Part shown: one piece after another, positions 1-9,994 of the stretch
Numbering within the stretch: position 1 is the first letter of the stretch
Layout of the letters: every line of letters begins with the position of its first letter
From: Lewinellaceae bacterium
GTDB lineage: Bacteria > Bacteroidota > Bacteroidia > Chitinophagales > Saprospiraceae
Direction: 5' to 3'
DNA: 64,000 bases
Assembly: GCA_016712415.1 (NCBI GenBank)
Contig: JADJRC010000047.1
Span: forward strand, 103,009 to 167,008
Program-made: the position numbers and the translations under genes
The notes under the pieces: model-generated
Seen by the model: only the letters and a program-made list of their open reading frames with translations
What the model was told of the DNA's origin: nothing
The model's database searches: none

Positions 1-105
1 GATTTCGTCCCAGTCAAAAAGGTGCACACCACCGAGAAAAGGAACATAAAAGATTGCGCCGAGCAGTGCCAGTAGCAGGGAGGTGCGCAGCGATTGATGT
101 TGCAT
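1..105 (-). CDS. Glycosyltransferase family 39-like membrane protein, N-terminus only
   Basis: Only the first 35 codons lie in the window; the gene continues past position 1. The start is the ATG at 105, directly abutting the TAA of the oxygenase gene upstream. The visible peptide has a short polar start, one hydrophobic helix (about residues 9-27) and then HLFDWDE. An acidic motif right after the first membrane helix is the hallmark of GT-C/ArnT/PMT-type transferases that use polyprenyl-phosphate sugars. The family assignment is therefore likely but rests on a short stretch. It reads as the second gene of an operon with the oxygenase. Confidence 0.5.
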   Translation of the reverse strand, partial: MQHQSLRTSLLLALLGAIFYVPFLGGVHLFDWDEI

Positions 106-960
106 TTATTTCTTTTTACCACTCAGGAAATTCAACAGCTTGCTCACAAACGCATCATTGATACCCAGCCAGCCTTTCAGGGAGGTGTACCAGGACACGG
201 CCTGTTTGTCGAGCCAGATCAATATGCGCCTGGAGCCGTCTTCGGGTCGGGCCCGGTAGTTGGTAGCGCGCCGGTGGGGAATGTTTTGCTCTTCGGTGAA
301 GTAGTAGAGTGCAATGGACTTCCGGGTCATCTCTTCCGGGCATTGGATCGGCTCCGGCAAGCCGTGAAACGAATCTTCATCCGTATTGAAAATGGCGCAG
401 CGGTTGAAAACGGGAAGAATCTTTTGGGCACATGCCTTCATATCGCGGGTCCAGAGTTCCAGTTCTCCACGGTATTCGGGCTGCCAGTTTTCATTCAGGT
501 AAACCAGAACGTTCACCCGGCGGCGCCAGTTGCGTTTGTGGGGGTGTACGGTAAAATCCGCGTGTATATTGAGAAAACCGCCCCGCTTGCTTTGATGCAG
601 GCCTCCACCTTCCAGACTGGGGTCCGGGATTAGATTGGGGATCCCGGTCAGTTCACTCAGGGCAGTTACAAAGGGCGCACTGTTCAATACCTTGATTACT
701 TCCCGAATATCTTCAGGAATAAGGTCCATTTTATTCAGGCCGTGTTTCTTCTCGTTGACATGCACATAGTGTATCCAGCCATCGTCTTTCACGCCGGGAA
801 AGGCGTTCATGGCGGCGCGGGCGGCCTCCGGTTCCAGGAAGTTATCAAAGGAAGCAAAGGGATACGGGTACGCCTTCTGGTATGCGGCGGCACTCGATGC
901 AAAGGTCTTGCTCCATCTGTCCAGATCGAGTACAGCCTGGGCGGTTTGTGTTGTAGTCAT
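106..960 (-). CDS. 2OG-Fe(II) oxygenase family protein (prolyl-4-hydroxylase-like)
   Basis: 284 aa. The fold signature is visible: an iron-binding HAD triad at residues 133-135 (in NIHADF), a distal His at 199 (SFHGLPEP) and an Arg near 213 (TRKSIALYYF) suited to bind the 2-oxoglutarate carboxylate. Enzymes of this class hydroxylate proteins or small molecules using O2 and 2-oxoglutarate. No signal peptide is seen, so a cytoplasmic location is expected. The stop abuts the start of a GT39-type glycosyltransferase, which suggests a role in polysaccharide or glycoprotein modification. The substrate cannot be read from the sequence. Confidence 0.8.
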   Translation of the reverse strand: MTTTQTAQAVLDLDRWSKTFASSAAAYQKAYPYPFASFDNFLEPEAARAAMNAFPGVKDDGWIHYVHVNEKKHGLNKMDLIPEDIREVIKVLNSAPFVTALSELTGIPNLIPDPSLEGGGLHQSKRGGFLNIHADFTVHPHKRNWRRRVNVLVYLNENWQPEYRGELELWTRDMKACAQKILPVFNRCAIFNTDEDSFHGLPEPIQCPEEMTRKSIALYYFTEEQNIPHRRATNYRARPEDGSRRILIWLDKQAVSWYTSLKGWLGINDAFVSKLLNFLSGKKK

Positions 961-996
961 GTAATTATATTGGTCCCTGTTAAAGAGGTAACAAAA

Positions 997-1722
997 TCAA
1001 CCCTCCTTTTTCTTTGTTGTACGCTTTGGTTTTGCCGGCGCTTCACTCGTCGATTCAAGCCCCTCTTCGGCAGGCTCTGCCGACTTGTGTACGATATCAT
1101 CAATAATGATTCCGCCAGTGGATTCCAGTCCTTCTTCGGCAGTTTCCGCCGATTTATGGACAATATCATCGATCACAATTCCTTGTTCTTCCCCGGTTCC
1201 GGCAGCGTCGGTTGATTCAGAAAACGATTCCAGGTCTTCTTTTGCTGTTTCGGATTTATGCACAATATCGTCAATGATAATATTGGCAGAATCGGCCTCG
1301 GGGGCAGGTTCTGCCGTTTTGGGCGTTTCTTCTTCGCGGTTGAGCGATTCCAGCACCTCTTCGGCTTTGTCCACCGCTTTTTCGATGGCTTCTTCTGCTT
1401 TTTCCGCGGCCACTTTTACAACTGCCCGCGCAGTGTCCAATGCATCCATCAGCACATCGCCGAGCACAGTGGCGGATGCATCGAGCAGGTCATCATCCTT
1501 TGCAGCCGGAGCGGCTTTTTCAGAGGATTTTGCTTTTATTCCTGCTGCGATTTCAGATTTAACGGCTTCTTTAGCGGCCTCTATCTTCTGCTTTTCCGCT
1601 TCCTTTTGGGCGCGACGGCTTTCCTTTTCCTTGGCAGCGTTCACCTGGCGTTCCACCTCGCCACGGGTCTTTTCCATTTCGGCCAGTTTTTCGCGCTTGG
1701 AGCCGAGCCGTTCTTCAATCAT
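997..1722 (-). CDS. Coiled-coil protein with three IIIDDIVHKS repeats (probable C-terminal part of the upstream ORF)
   Basis: 241 aa from the ATG at 1722, family not recognised. Residues 1-65 are a charged coiled coil, 70-130 an Ala/Glu-rich helix, and the tail carries three near-identical decapeptides [I/V]IDDIVHKS near residues 148-157, 182-191 and 205-214, each followed by an acidic linker; the C-terminus is Lys-rich. The coiled-coil reading frame stays open upstream of the ATG and overlaps the end of the preceding ORF (1773-2666). Restoring one base near 1780 would fuse the two into a protein of about 556 aa. The ATG is therefore probably not the real start. Confidence 0.6.
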   Translation of the reverse strand: MIEERLGSKREKLAEMEKTRGEVERQVNAAKEKESRRAQKEAEKQKIEAAKEAVKSEIAAGIKAKSSEKAAPAAKDDDLLDASATVLGDVLMDALDTARAVVKVAAEKAEEAIEKAVDKAEEVLESLNREEETPKTAEPAPEADSANIIIDDIVHKSETAKEDLESFSESTDAAGTGEEQGIVIDDIVHKSAETAEEGLESTGGIIIDDIVHKSAEPAEEGLESTSEAPAKPKRTTKKKEG

Positions 1723-1772
1723 CTTGATCTTGGCTGTGCGGATTTGCGCTTCCAGTTGACCTTCACTTGAAT

Positions 1773-2666
1773 TTACTTTTTGCGCTGAAAATTGAGTTCC
1801 TCCTCATCACGGCGGATGCTGCCTTCCATACGTTGGATAGCCTCCATGAGGCCGCCCAGTCTGCGTTCATGGCGCTCCGTTACGGAACCTTCATTGACAG
1901 AAGGGCCGAATTTGCGTTCCTTTGCTTTTTTGAAGGCGCCGTCTATGCGATCCCACAATTGATTGCGGTGTTCATTGCTTAGTTTGGCATCCCGGTATTT
2001 GCGTTGTATTTGCTTGAGGTCTTCGAATATACTGCCCAGTTTTGAGCTGCCTGCGGCGATGCGCGCTTCTACCTCAGCAAGGGTTTTGCTGAATTCATCA
2101 AACACAACCTGGGAGGCTGCAATGAACTCACCCTGCACCTGGGTGCGCATTTTTTTGAGGTCGTTAAACAAGGCATTGATGTTGTCGCGCAGGTTATCTG
2201 CGTGTTCGCGATACAGGTTGCGCTCGCGGCTCTGGGACTGAACTTTGTCCCAAAACGATTTCAGGCTATCCCATACCTTGTTATCGTAGGAAGCAAGGGA
2301 CTCTACCTTTTCCTTGAATTCGGCAAGTTCCTGCTGGTAAGCAGCGTGGAGTTTGGCCGACAACACTGCAAAGTGCCATTCCGTTTGCGCACGTTGAATA
2401 ATGTCACCGCGTTCTACCAAAAGGTCATCCGGGAGCAGGCTTTCTGTCACGCTCAGTTCTCGTTCCAGGGTAGTATGGCCTTCCGGGAATTCTATTTCTT
2501 TCCCCTCACGCCATTCATTCATCATCTTATTGACAAAATCATCGCCGGCAATGGCTTCCGGAAATGTATACAGTACGACCTTGTTAACATCGGCTTTTAG
2601 TTCCAGTGCGATCAGGACTTTTTCGTTCTCGGCGTTGGTTCCCCAAATTACAACTTTGTTCTTCAT
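1773..2666 (-). CDS. Coiled-coil protein of unknown function (probable N-terminal part of a longer protein)
   Basis: 297 aa, starting MKNKVVIWGT. A short beta-rich N-terminal segment (about 1-60) is followed by long charged helices to the end. The helical part recalls DUF349-type proteins of Bacteroidota, but no diagnostic motif was found and the family is not claimed. No signal peptide or membrane segment. The stop lies at a GCGC/AAAAA stretch, and the next ORF's coiled coil continues directly in another frame. The span 997-2666 has a length of 2 modulo 3, as expected for a single gene with one missing base. Confidence 0.6.
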   Translation of the reverse strand: MKNKVVIWGTNAENEKVLIALELKADVNKVVLYTFPEAIAGDDFVNKMMNEWREGKEIEFPEGHTTLERELSVTESLLPDDLLVERGDIIQRAQTEWHFAVLSAKLHAAYQQELAEFKEKVESLASYDNKVWDSLKSFWDKVQSQSRERNLYREHADNLRDNINALFNDLKKMRTQVQGEFIAASQVVFDEFSKTLAEVEARIAAGSSKLGSIFEDLKQIQRKYRDAKLSNEHRNQLWDRIDGAFKKAKERKFGPSVNEGSVTERHERRLGGLMEAIQRMEGSIRRDEEELNFQRKK

Positions 2667-2721
2667 TTAAATACGGTACGTTGATACGTGAAGGGCTGCT
2701 GGTTTGTTTGACACTGCAAAA

Positions 2722-3744
2722 TTATACTTCAACGGCAGTTTTTTTCATTTTTAGTTTCAAAATCCCCGTTGAAAGAAGGTATTCGGCAATTTGTACCGCG
2801 TTGGTGGCAGCGCCTTTGCGCAAATTATCCGAAACGATCCACATGTTCAGTGTATTCGGCTGGCTTTCGTCGCGGCGAAGCCGGCCGACAAAAACATCGT
2901 CTTTTTCGTGTGCAAACAAGGGCATGGGGTACTGCAACTCCGCAGGATTGTCGGTCAATACAATTCCCGGCGAAGCGGCCAGCAGGGCGCGAACCTCGTC
3001 CAGATCGAAATCCCGCTCGAATTCTACGTTGACCGCTTCCGAATGACCTCCGATCACGGGAACCCGCACGGTCGTCGACGTGATGCGGATACTGTCGTCG
3101 CCCATGATCTTCTTCGTCTCATTCACCATTTTCATTTCTTCTTTGGTATACCCGTTTTCCGTGAATACGTCGATATGCGGCAATAAATTCAGGTCAATCT
3201 GGTACGGATAGGCCCGCTCACCCGATTTCCCTTTTCGTTCGTTCATCAGCTGGGTAACGGCTTTTACACCGGTGCCGGTCACCGACTGGTACGTGCTCAC
3301 CACTACCCTTCGGATTTTATACTTGTCGTGCAACGGCTTCAAGGCCACCACCATCTGAATCGTCGAGCAGTTGGGGTTGGCAATGATCTTGTCCTTTTTG
3401 GTCAGCACACCGGCATTTACCTCGGGCACCACAAGTTTCTTTTCGGGGTCCATGCGCCAGGCCGAAGAGTTGTCGATCACCACGGTGCCCTTATCGGCAA
3501 AGCGCGGCGCCCATTCTTTCGATACGCTTCCCCCAGCCGAGAAAATGGCAACATCCGGCCGTTTGCCCACGGCAGCGTCCATGCTGATGATCTTGTATCG
3601 CTTTCCCCTGAACTTGACCGTCTTGCCTACCGAACGCTCGGAGGCCACCGGAAAGAGTTTGGTCACCGGGAAATTGCGCTCTTCGAGCACTTGTAACATT
3701 TTTGAGCCTACCAACCCTGTGGCGCCTACAACTGCTACCTTCAT
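2722..3744 (-). CDS. asd: Aspartate-semialdehyde dehydrogenase
   Basis: 340 aa. It reduces aspartyl-4-phosphate to aspartate-4-semialdehyde with NADPH, the branch point to Lys/diaminopimelate, Thr and Met. The N-terminus MKVAVVGATGLVGSKM is the dinucleotide-binding glycine motif. The catalytic Cys is C126 in NPNCSTIQ, and the conserved His lies in GGHSEAVNVEF. The ATG at 3744 was chosen because the family starts at this motif; a longer open frame to 3792 adds 16 unconserved residues. A TATCTTTG box on the minus strand at 3870-3877 may serve as promoter. It is monocistronic as far as can be seen. Confidence 0.95.
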   Translation of the reverse strand: MKVAVVGATGLVGSKMLQVLEERNFPVTKLFPVASERSVGKTVKFRGKRYKIISMDAAVGKRPDVAIFSAGGSVSKEWAPRFADKGTVVIDNSSAWRMDPEKKLVVPEVNAGVLTKKDKIIANPNCSTIQMVVALKPLHDKYKIRRVVVSTYQSVTGTGVKAVTQLMNERKGKSGERAYPYQIDLNLLPHIDVFTENGYTKEEMKMVNETKKIMGDDSIRITSTTVRVPVIGGHSEAVNVEFERDFDLDEVRALLAASPGIVLTDNPAELQYPMPLFAHEKDDVFVGRLRRDESQPNTLNMWIVSDNLRKGAATNAVQIAEYLLSTGILKLKMKKTAVEV

Positions 3745-3944
3745 TTTATGTCTGATGTTTGAGTGTTTGGTGGATGCGGGAAGGCCGTTCATAGGTTTAA
3801 AACAGCATCCGCACTGTAATTTTTTTATGGTCAGTTGGTTTCAGACGGTTTCTTATAGTTTTGGGGCTGCAAAGATAAGGATAGCGCTGCGTTTTATTTG
3901 AATCCAAATAAGTTGCGTTCACCGTGTGCCGGGACAAAATTTTC

Positions 3945-3952
3945 TAATTTTG
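3945..3952 (+). promoter_or_regulatory. Bacteroidota-type -7 box (TAATTTTG) of psd
   Basis: The octamer fits TAnnTTTG, the -7 element of Bacteroidota primary sigma factor promoters, and lies 30 nt upstream of the psd ATG. No clear -33 TTTG is seen at the usual spacing, so the assignment rests on the one element and its position. Confidence 0.4.
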
Positions 3953-3981
3953 CCGCCTGAAAAAGAACTGAATATCCACTT

Positions 3982-4641
3982 ATGATTTTGAGAATCCATA
4001 AAGAAGGCTGGTCCATACTGATTGTTACTGCCCTCATCCTGATACTTGTCAACCTCGCCGCCTGGCGGTTTTTGCCCGTTGTATTTTGGCCTTTGCTGTT
4101 TTTTTCGGCAATACTGTACATAGCCGTACTCCAGTTTTTCCGAAATCCCGTTCGGGAGATCGTGGTCGCCGACGACAAAATCGTTTATGCCCCTGCTGAC
4201 GGTCGCGTTTGTGTGATCGAAACGGTACAGGAAGGGGAGTATTTCAACGATAAACGACTACAGGTGTCGATTTTTATGTCGCCTCTTAATGTACACGTCA
4301 ATCGGAACCCGGTAAGCGGTGTCATCCATTACTTCCGCTACCACCCGGGCAAGTACCTGGTGGCCTGGCATCCGAAAAGCAGTACGGAAAATGAGCGCAC
4401 AACGGTGGTCTATAAGAAGGGGAATACAGAAATTCTCATGCGCCAGATTGCCGGAGCAGTCGCCAGGCGCATTAAATGGTATATCCGGGAAGGTGACCGT
4501 GTGGAACAGGGCCGCGACATGGGATTCATCAAATTCGGCTCACGGGTCGATCTTTTCCTGCCGCTCGATGCCCAAATAGAGGTGCAAATGGACCAACAGG
4601 TGAAAGGCAACCAAACCATTGTGGCGCGACTGAAGGCATAA
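3982..4641 (+). CDS. psd: Phosphatidylserine decarboxylase proenzyme
   Basis: 219 aa, the short prokaryotic/archaeal-like type. It converts phosphatidylserine to phosphatidylethanolamine at the membrane. Two hydrophobic helices lie at about 13-30 and 31-52. The self-cleavage site is FGS at residues 185-187 (G186/S187), where the Ser becomes the pyruvoyl cofactor. Upstream conserved elements include APADGRV near 70 and the SPLNVHVNR segment near 100. It lies divergently from asd with a TAATTTTG box 30 nt before the start. No phosphatidylserine synthase gene is adjacent in this window. Confidence 0.93.
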   Translation: MILRIHKEGWSILIVTALILILVNLAAWRFLPVVFWPLLFFSAILYIAVLQFFRNPVREIVVADDKIVYAPADGRVCVIETVQEGEYFNDKRLQVSIFMSPLNVHVNRNPVSGVIHYFRYHPGKYLVAWHPKSSTENERTTVVYKKGNTEILMRQIAGAVARRIKWYIREGDRVEQGRDMGFIKFGSRVDLFLPLDAQIEVQMDQQVKGNQTIVARLKA

Positions 4642-4757
4642 CCGGCCCACTTGTCGCACCGGCGTTTTTCTATTTAACAGTACTTTAATGGCCGTCGCAT
4701 GAAACCCCGGACAGGAGTTGGGGTCTAAAGGCCATACTGTTTAAAAAATACTCAAAC

Positions 4758-5207
4758 ATGAAAAAATCGATGTTTTCCAGATCATTTTTTGCCGTTGTGC
4801 TCGGCTGCTTTGTAGCACTTTCGCTTAACGCACAATCTGACGCTGCGCCTGTCGGTAAAGTACAGAAAACGGAAAAGAAGCAAGCCCATGAGGGCAACCT
4901 GTCATCAGAATTAAACCTGACGGAGAATCAAAAAGCCGAATTCAAAAAGATTGATTCGGATTTTGCCGAAAAATCAAAAGCGGCACGCGCCGCAAGGAAA
5001 GAAGACAAGGCAAAAATGCGCGAAGACCGCATCAGGGCGCACAAAGCCGTGCTGACACCGGAGCAGGCCGCCAAATACGACCAAATACTGGCCAAAAAAG
5101 AAAAGAAACACCAGGAGCGCCAACAAAAAAAGGCCACTAAAAAACAGGCAAAAAAAGAAAAGAAGGCTGAAAAGAAAGCCATGAAGAAAGAACTGAAAAA
5201 GCAATAG
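4758..5207 (+). CDS. Spy/CpxP-like secreted Lys-rich protein
   Basis: 149 aa with a signal peptide (about 1-26, ending in LSLNAQ). The mature part has two LTxxQ-type motifs (LNLTENQK near 53 and LTPEQAAKY near 95), the hallmark of the periplasmic Spy/CpxP helical family, separated by a charged helix. The last ~45 residues are almost entirely Lys, Glu, Gln and Ala, a highly basic tail. A periplasmic chaperone-like or stress role is inferred from the motif only. The CTGCG repeat array starts about 60 bases downstream. Confidence 0.6.
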   Translation: MKKSMFSRSFFAVVLGCFVALSLNAQSDAAPVGKVQKTEKKQAHEGNLSSELNLTENQKAEFKKIDSDFAEKSKAARAARKEDKAKMREDRIRAHKAVLTPEQAAKYDQILAKKEKKHQERQQKKATKKQAKKEKKAEKKAMKKELKKQ

Positions 5208-5320
5208 ATCGGTTCTTTGAAATGTTAAAACATGAGTCCATGCGAATTTAGCGTATGGTAGTGTGGTTCCCGCAGATTCACGCAGAATATTGCCCGTTTT
5301 TTCTTCGGGTCCAGGTGAGG

Positions 5321-5775
5321 TTTCCGGCAGATTGCCAAATCTGCGCCAATCTGCGGGTTTTTTCTGCGTGAATCTGCGGGAAATAAACTCCGATGGTAGA
5401 GTGTTTCCGGCAGATTCACTGCAGAATATTGCCAAATCTGCGCCAATCTGCGGGTTTTTTCTGCGTGAATCTGCGGGAAATAAATTCCGATGGTAGAGTG
5501 TTTCCGGCAGATTGCTGCAGAATATTGCCAAATCTGCGCCAATCTGCGGGTTTTTTCTGCGTGAATGGGAAATAAACTCCGATGGTAGAGTGTTTCCGGC
5601 AGATTGCTGCAGAATATTGCCAAATCTGCGCCAATCTGCGGGTTTTTCTGCGTGAATCGCGGGAAATAAACTCCGATGGTAGAGTGTTTCCGGCAGATTG
5701 CTGCAGAATATTGCCAAATCTGCGCCAATCTGCGGGTTTTTTCTGCGTGAATCTGCGGGAAATAAATTCCGGGTG
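5321..5775. repeat. Tandem array, five copies of a ~92-97 bp CTGCG repeat
   Basis: Units begin with TTTCCGGCAGATT at 5321, 5404, 5501, 5593 and 5687 (spacings 83, 97, 92 and 94). Each contains AATCTGCGCCAATCTGCGGG, a T-run, TTCTGCGTGAATCTGCGGG, and AAATAAAyTCCGATGGTAGAG. Differences are small internal deletions, for example a missing ATCTGC block near 5565. An inverted half-copy (TTCCCGCAGATTCACGCAGAA) precedes the array at 5268. The region keeps long frames open on both strands, which are artefacts of the repeat. The same family recurs at 54356-54496 and 59031-59272. Confidence 0.9.
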
Positions 5776-5796
5776 AACCATGCCCCTGTTCAAAAA

Positions 5797-6741
5797 TCAC
5801 CTGTTTACTATCCTGAAACACTGGTGAATTTTCTTGTTCCGGAAATCCTCCGGGACCGTTTGTCTGGAAATGTCCCTGATTTCGGCAGCCCTGATCTCCT
5901 CTTCCCATATTTTAAACCGGCGGTTGTTGGTGGAAAAATAAACCACGCCGCCCGGACTGCAAAACCGCAGCACACGGTTGAGCAACAGCACGTGGTCGCG
6001 TTGAATATCCAGGGTGCCTTCCATGCGCTTGCTGTTGGAAAACGTAGGCGGGTCCACAACGATCAGGTCGAAGCGCTCTTGCGGCGGCTGTTCCAGCCAG
6101 GTCATTACATCTGCCTGTAACAGCCGGTGGCGTTCGTCTTCAAACCCGTTGAGCGACAGGTTCCTGTTTGCCCATTGCAAGTAGGTGTTGCTCATATCTA
6201 CCGTCAACGTCTCCGCCGCTTCACCGGCAGCGGCATAAACACTAAACGAACCAGTATAGGCAAACAGGTTGAGTACCTTTTTGCCGTGCGACTCCTGTCG
6301 CACCATCTGGCGGGTGATGCGATGGTCGAGAAACAACCCCACATCGAGATAATCGGCCGGATTGATGATGAAACGCAGGCCGTTTTCACGTACGATAAAT
6401 TCGGCGCCGGTTCTGGCGAAACGGTCGTACTGACTCAGTCCCTTTTGCCGCTGTCTGAACTTCAGAAAAATCAGGTCGGAAGAAACGCCCAATACAGTAC
6501 CGATCACAGCGATACAATCATCCAGCCAGGCGGCGTGTTCACCCGGTTCCATGCCGTGGTCGCGGGCGTATTCTGCCACGTGCACGATGTTTTCATATAT
6601 ATCAATGGCCAGTGGCGTACCCGGAATGTCATTGTCGTACACGCGGTAGCAGGAGATATTCTGACGCCGCGCCCATTTGCCCAGGTGCTTGTGCATTTTG
6701 GCGAGGCGGTTGGCAAAGGGTTCGAGTTTTGGATTCATCAT
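5797..6741 (-). CDS. RlmK-like class I SAM-dependent rRNA methyltransferase
   Basis: 314 aa. It corresponds to the C-terminal half of RlmKL, which makes m7G2069 in 23S rRNA. Signs are the N-terminal NRLAKMHKHLGKWARRQ segment, CYRVYDNDIPG near 31-41, the SAM motif VLNLFAYTGSFSVYAA, and the catalytic-loop motif VDPPTFSNSKRM. The THUMP/RlmL half present in E. coli is absent, so this is a stand-alone enzyme. It is the last gene of the galE-glp run, 26 nt after glpK. An RlmI-type m5C enzyme is less likely because no PUA-like start or active-site Cys motif is seen. Confidence 0.75.
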   Translation of the reverse strand: MMNPKLEPFANRLAKMHKHLGKWARRQNISCYRVYDNDIPGTPLAIDIYENIVHVAEYARDHGMEPGEHAAWLDDCIAVIGTVLGVSSDLIFLKFRQRQKGLSQYDRFARTGAEFIVRENGLRFIINPADYLDVGLFLDHRITRQMVRQESHGKKVLNLFAYTGSFSVYAAAGEAAETLTVDMSNTYLQWANRNLSLNGFEDERHRLLQADVMTWLEQPPQERFDLIVVDPPTFSNSKRMEGTLDIQRDHVLLLNRVLRFCSPGGVVYFSTNNRRFKIWEEEIRAAEIRDISRQTVPEDFRNKKIHQCFRIVNR

Positions 6742-6767
6742 TTGCAGAAATTGCGGAAAACCGCGGC

Positions 6768-8264
<1,497 letters not shown>

Positions 8265-8317
8265 TTAATGAGTAGAGATGTGCAGTCAATCCCGTAAATG
8301 TCTTTGAAAATCTGAAA

Positions 8318-9184
8318 TTATAACAACCCATTGGTCATTTTATACAATAGTTCCAGCCCGATGCCGCTGATAAGCAGGCGTTCTTTGCCGTTGCCCGTTA
8401 GTTGGCGTGTCCAGTCGGTAAAGCCGCCGTCGGCGATTTCCATTTCCCCGCCACCGTGATTTGGGATGACAATTTTGAATTGTACACCGCAGTAATACGC
8501 CTGCTCCTTTCGGGCGGCTGCGGTGACTTCAATATCCAAATCGAACAACTTCTCCTGCAAAAATCCATGCATCATATCGAACATCCGGTTGTTGCCGCTT
8601 TTACCATCAAGGCTTATCAGTCGTAGTTTTATCGGCGAAATGCGCATTTTTTCCCCAAGAAAGGACTGGTAGAAATGAATATGCCGCCACAGATTTTCTT
8701 TTTCGAAGTCAAAACTGCCTATGTCCCTTCCGGCGGATGTCAGACCCAGAACACTGAAATGCGGACTATACCCTGGCATATCCGGCACCTCCTGTGCGCG
8801 CACATGCCGGTGAACAGCGCTAAAATGTAGTGTTTCTCCTGGGAAACCATCCCGCTGCCTTCTGACCGCGCTTTCGAGGGCCAGTACATTGGTGGCGTCG
8901 GCTACCACTTCAGTACCCCGCAATGCCGAAACCACTTTATTCTGATGTGCCGTGGCAATAATAGAACAGGTGCCGAGCGGACAAACCGGAGCAAGTTCGA
9001 GGGGTATAAATCCGGCAGTTGCTGCAGAGGTTAGCCAGTCAAGTAAAAACCTGGACAATCCAACCGCATCGGCTGCAACCGGCTGAACAAAGCGATTGTT
9101 GCGATAGTTTTTCAAAAGTACGGACGGCGATTTGGCCTTCGATCTCCGGTGGAAAACTTCAAGCAACAGTCCAGACAGTTTCAA
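8318..9184 (-). CDS. HisRS/HisZ-like protein of unknown function
   Basis: 288 aa from a TTG at 9184; an in-frame stop lies 24 bases upstream and no ATG is available near the N-terminus. The family was not identified with certainty. The C-terminal third resembles the catalytic core of histidyl-tRNA synthetase: AYYCGVQFKIVI matches the HisRS YYTG..FE block, and GGFTDWTRQL...SGIGLELL matches the GGGRYD...G.GLERL motif-3 block, but the motif-3 Arg is replaced by Leu. VHRHVRAQE may correspond to motif 2. It lacks an anticodon-binding domain, so it is closer in build to HisZ-like paralogues. Its position between glpF and glpK is unexplained. Confidence 0.45.
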   Translation of the reverse strand: MKLSGLLLEVFHRRSKAKSPSVLLKNYRNNRFVQPVAADAVGLSRFLLDWLTSAATAGFIPLELAPVCPLGTCSIIATAHQNKVVSALRGTEVVADATNVLALESAVRRQRDGFPGETLHFSAVHRHVRAQEVPDMPGYSPHFSVLGLTSAGRDIGSFDFEKENLWRHIHFYQSFLGEKMRISPIKLRLISLDGKSGNNRMFDMMHGFLQEKLFDLDIEVTAAARKEQAYYCGVQFKIVIPNHGGGEMEIADGGFTDWTRQLTGNGKERLLISGIGLELLYKMTNGLL

Positions 9185-9236
9185 CAGGCAACACTTTGCA
9201 GCCTGTCAAAATTCCACCATGTCGCAATAAGGGCCA

Positions 9237-9944
9237 TTAACCCAATAAGGCCCGATAGGCCAATGCCCCGCAAATGCCGCCCAGGATGGGTGCAACGACG
9301 GGTATCCAGGCATAACCCCAATCCGAGTCGCCTTTCCCGGGTACCGGCAATATGGCATGCATGATCCGCGGACCAAGATCACGCGCAGGATTGATGGCAT
9401 AACCGGTGGTGCCGCCGAGCGAATGGCCGATCGCAAGGATAAGCGCACCCACTACAAGGGGGTTAAGGCCCTCGGCAAAGTTGTTGGCGCCGATGGCGGA
9501 AAGCCCGAACAGGAGCACAAAAGTGCCAAGGAACTCGCTGATAACATTTCCCGGGGTGTGTCGCACGGCAGGCGCCGTACAAAACACGGCCAGTTTTGCA
9601 GCAGGATCAGTGGTGCGTTCCCAGTGTGGCAGATAGTGCAGGTAAACCAGGGCCGCCCCCAGCATGGCGCCCAAAAACTGCGCGAGAAGATATAAAGGCA
9701 CGTCTGCCCAGGCAAACTGACCCGTTACCGCCAAAGCAATCGTTACTGCGGGGTTGATGTGCGCACCGCTGATGCGTCCTGCGGCGTAAATGGCAAAGGT
9801 GACTGCGAGGGCCCAGCCGATAGTAATGACCAGCCAGCCGGAATTTTCGTTCTTGGTGCCCTTCAGCACTACGCCGGCAACGACCCCGTTACCCATAAGG
9901 ATCAACAAGGCTGTTCCGAGGAATTCGGCGAGGAAAGTGTTCAT
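9237..9944 (-). CDS. glpF: Glycerol facilitator / aquaglyceroporin
   Basis: 235 aa, six predicted membrane helices plus the two half-helices of the MIP family. The NPA boxes are HINPAVTIA (about residue 60) and AINPARDLGPR (about 186). Asp after the second NPAR is typical of glycerol-conducting members rather than strict water channels. The ATG at 9944 is chosen over 9962 because the family begins MNTFLAEFLGT. It lies between glpD and the HisRS-like gene in the glycerol cluster and presumably carries glycerol across the inner membrane. Confidence 0.93.
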   Translation of the reverse strand: MNTFLAEFLGTALLILMGNGVVAGVVLKGTKNENSGWLVITIGWALAVTFAIYAAGRISGAHINPAVTIALAVTGQFAWADVPLYLLAQFLGAMLGAALVYLHYLPHWERTTDPAAKLAVFCTAPAVRHTPGNVISEFLGTFVLLFGLSAIGANNFAEGLNPLVVGALILAIGHSLGGTTGYAINPARDLGPRIMHAILPVPGKGDSDWGYAWIPVVAPILGGICGALAYRALLG

Positions 9945-9994
9945 AATCAGGTAGTTTATCAAATGGCAATGTGTGTGAATTGCGTTTCAGGTTT

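Noticed and set aside
5321..5775. CRISPR array
   Set aside because: Units are 83-97 bp and nearly identical throughout, with no short repeat separated by unique spacers, and no cas genes nearby.
4974..5908. Long open frames on both strands over 4974-5908 with repeated HSRRKNPQIGADLA-like peptides
   Set aside because: They are produced by the CTGCG tandem repeat, which lacks stops in several frames; no gene-like start or composition.
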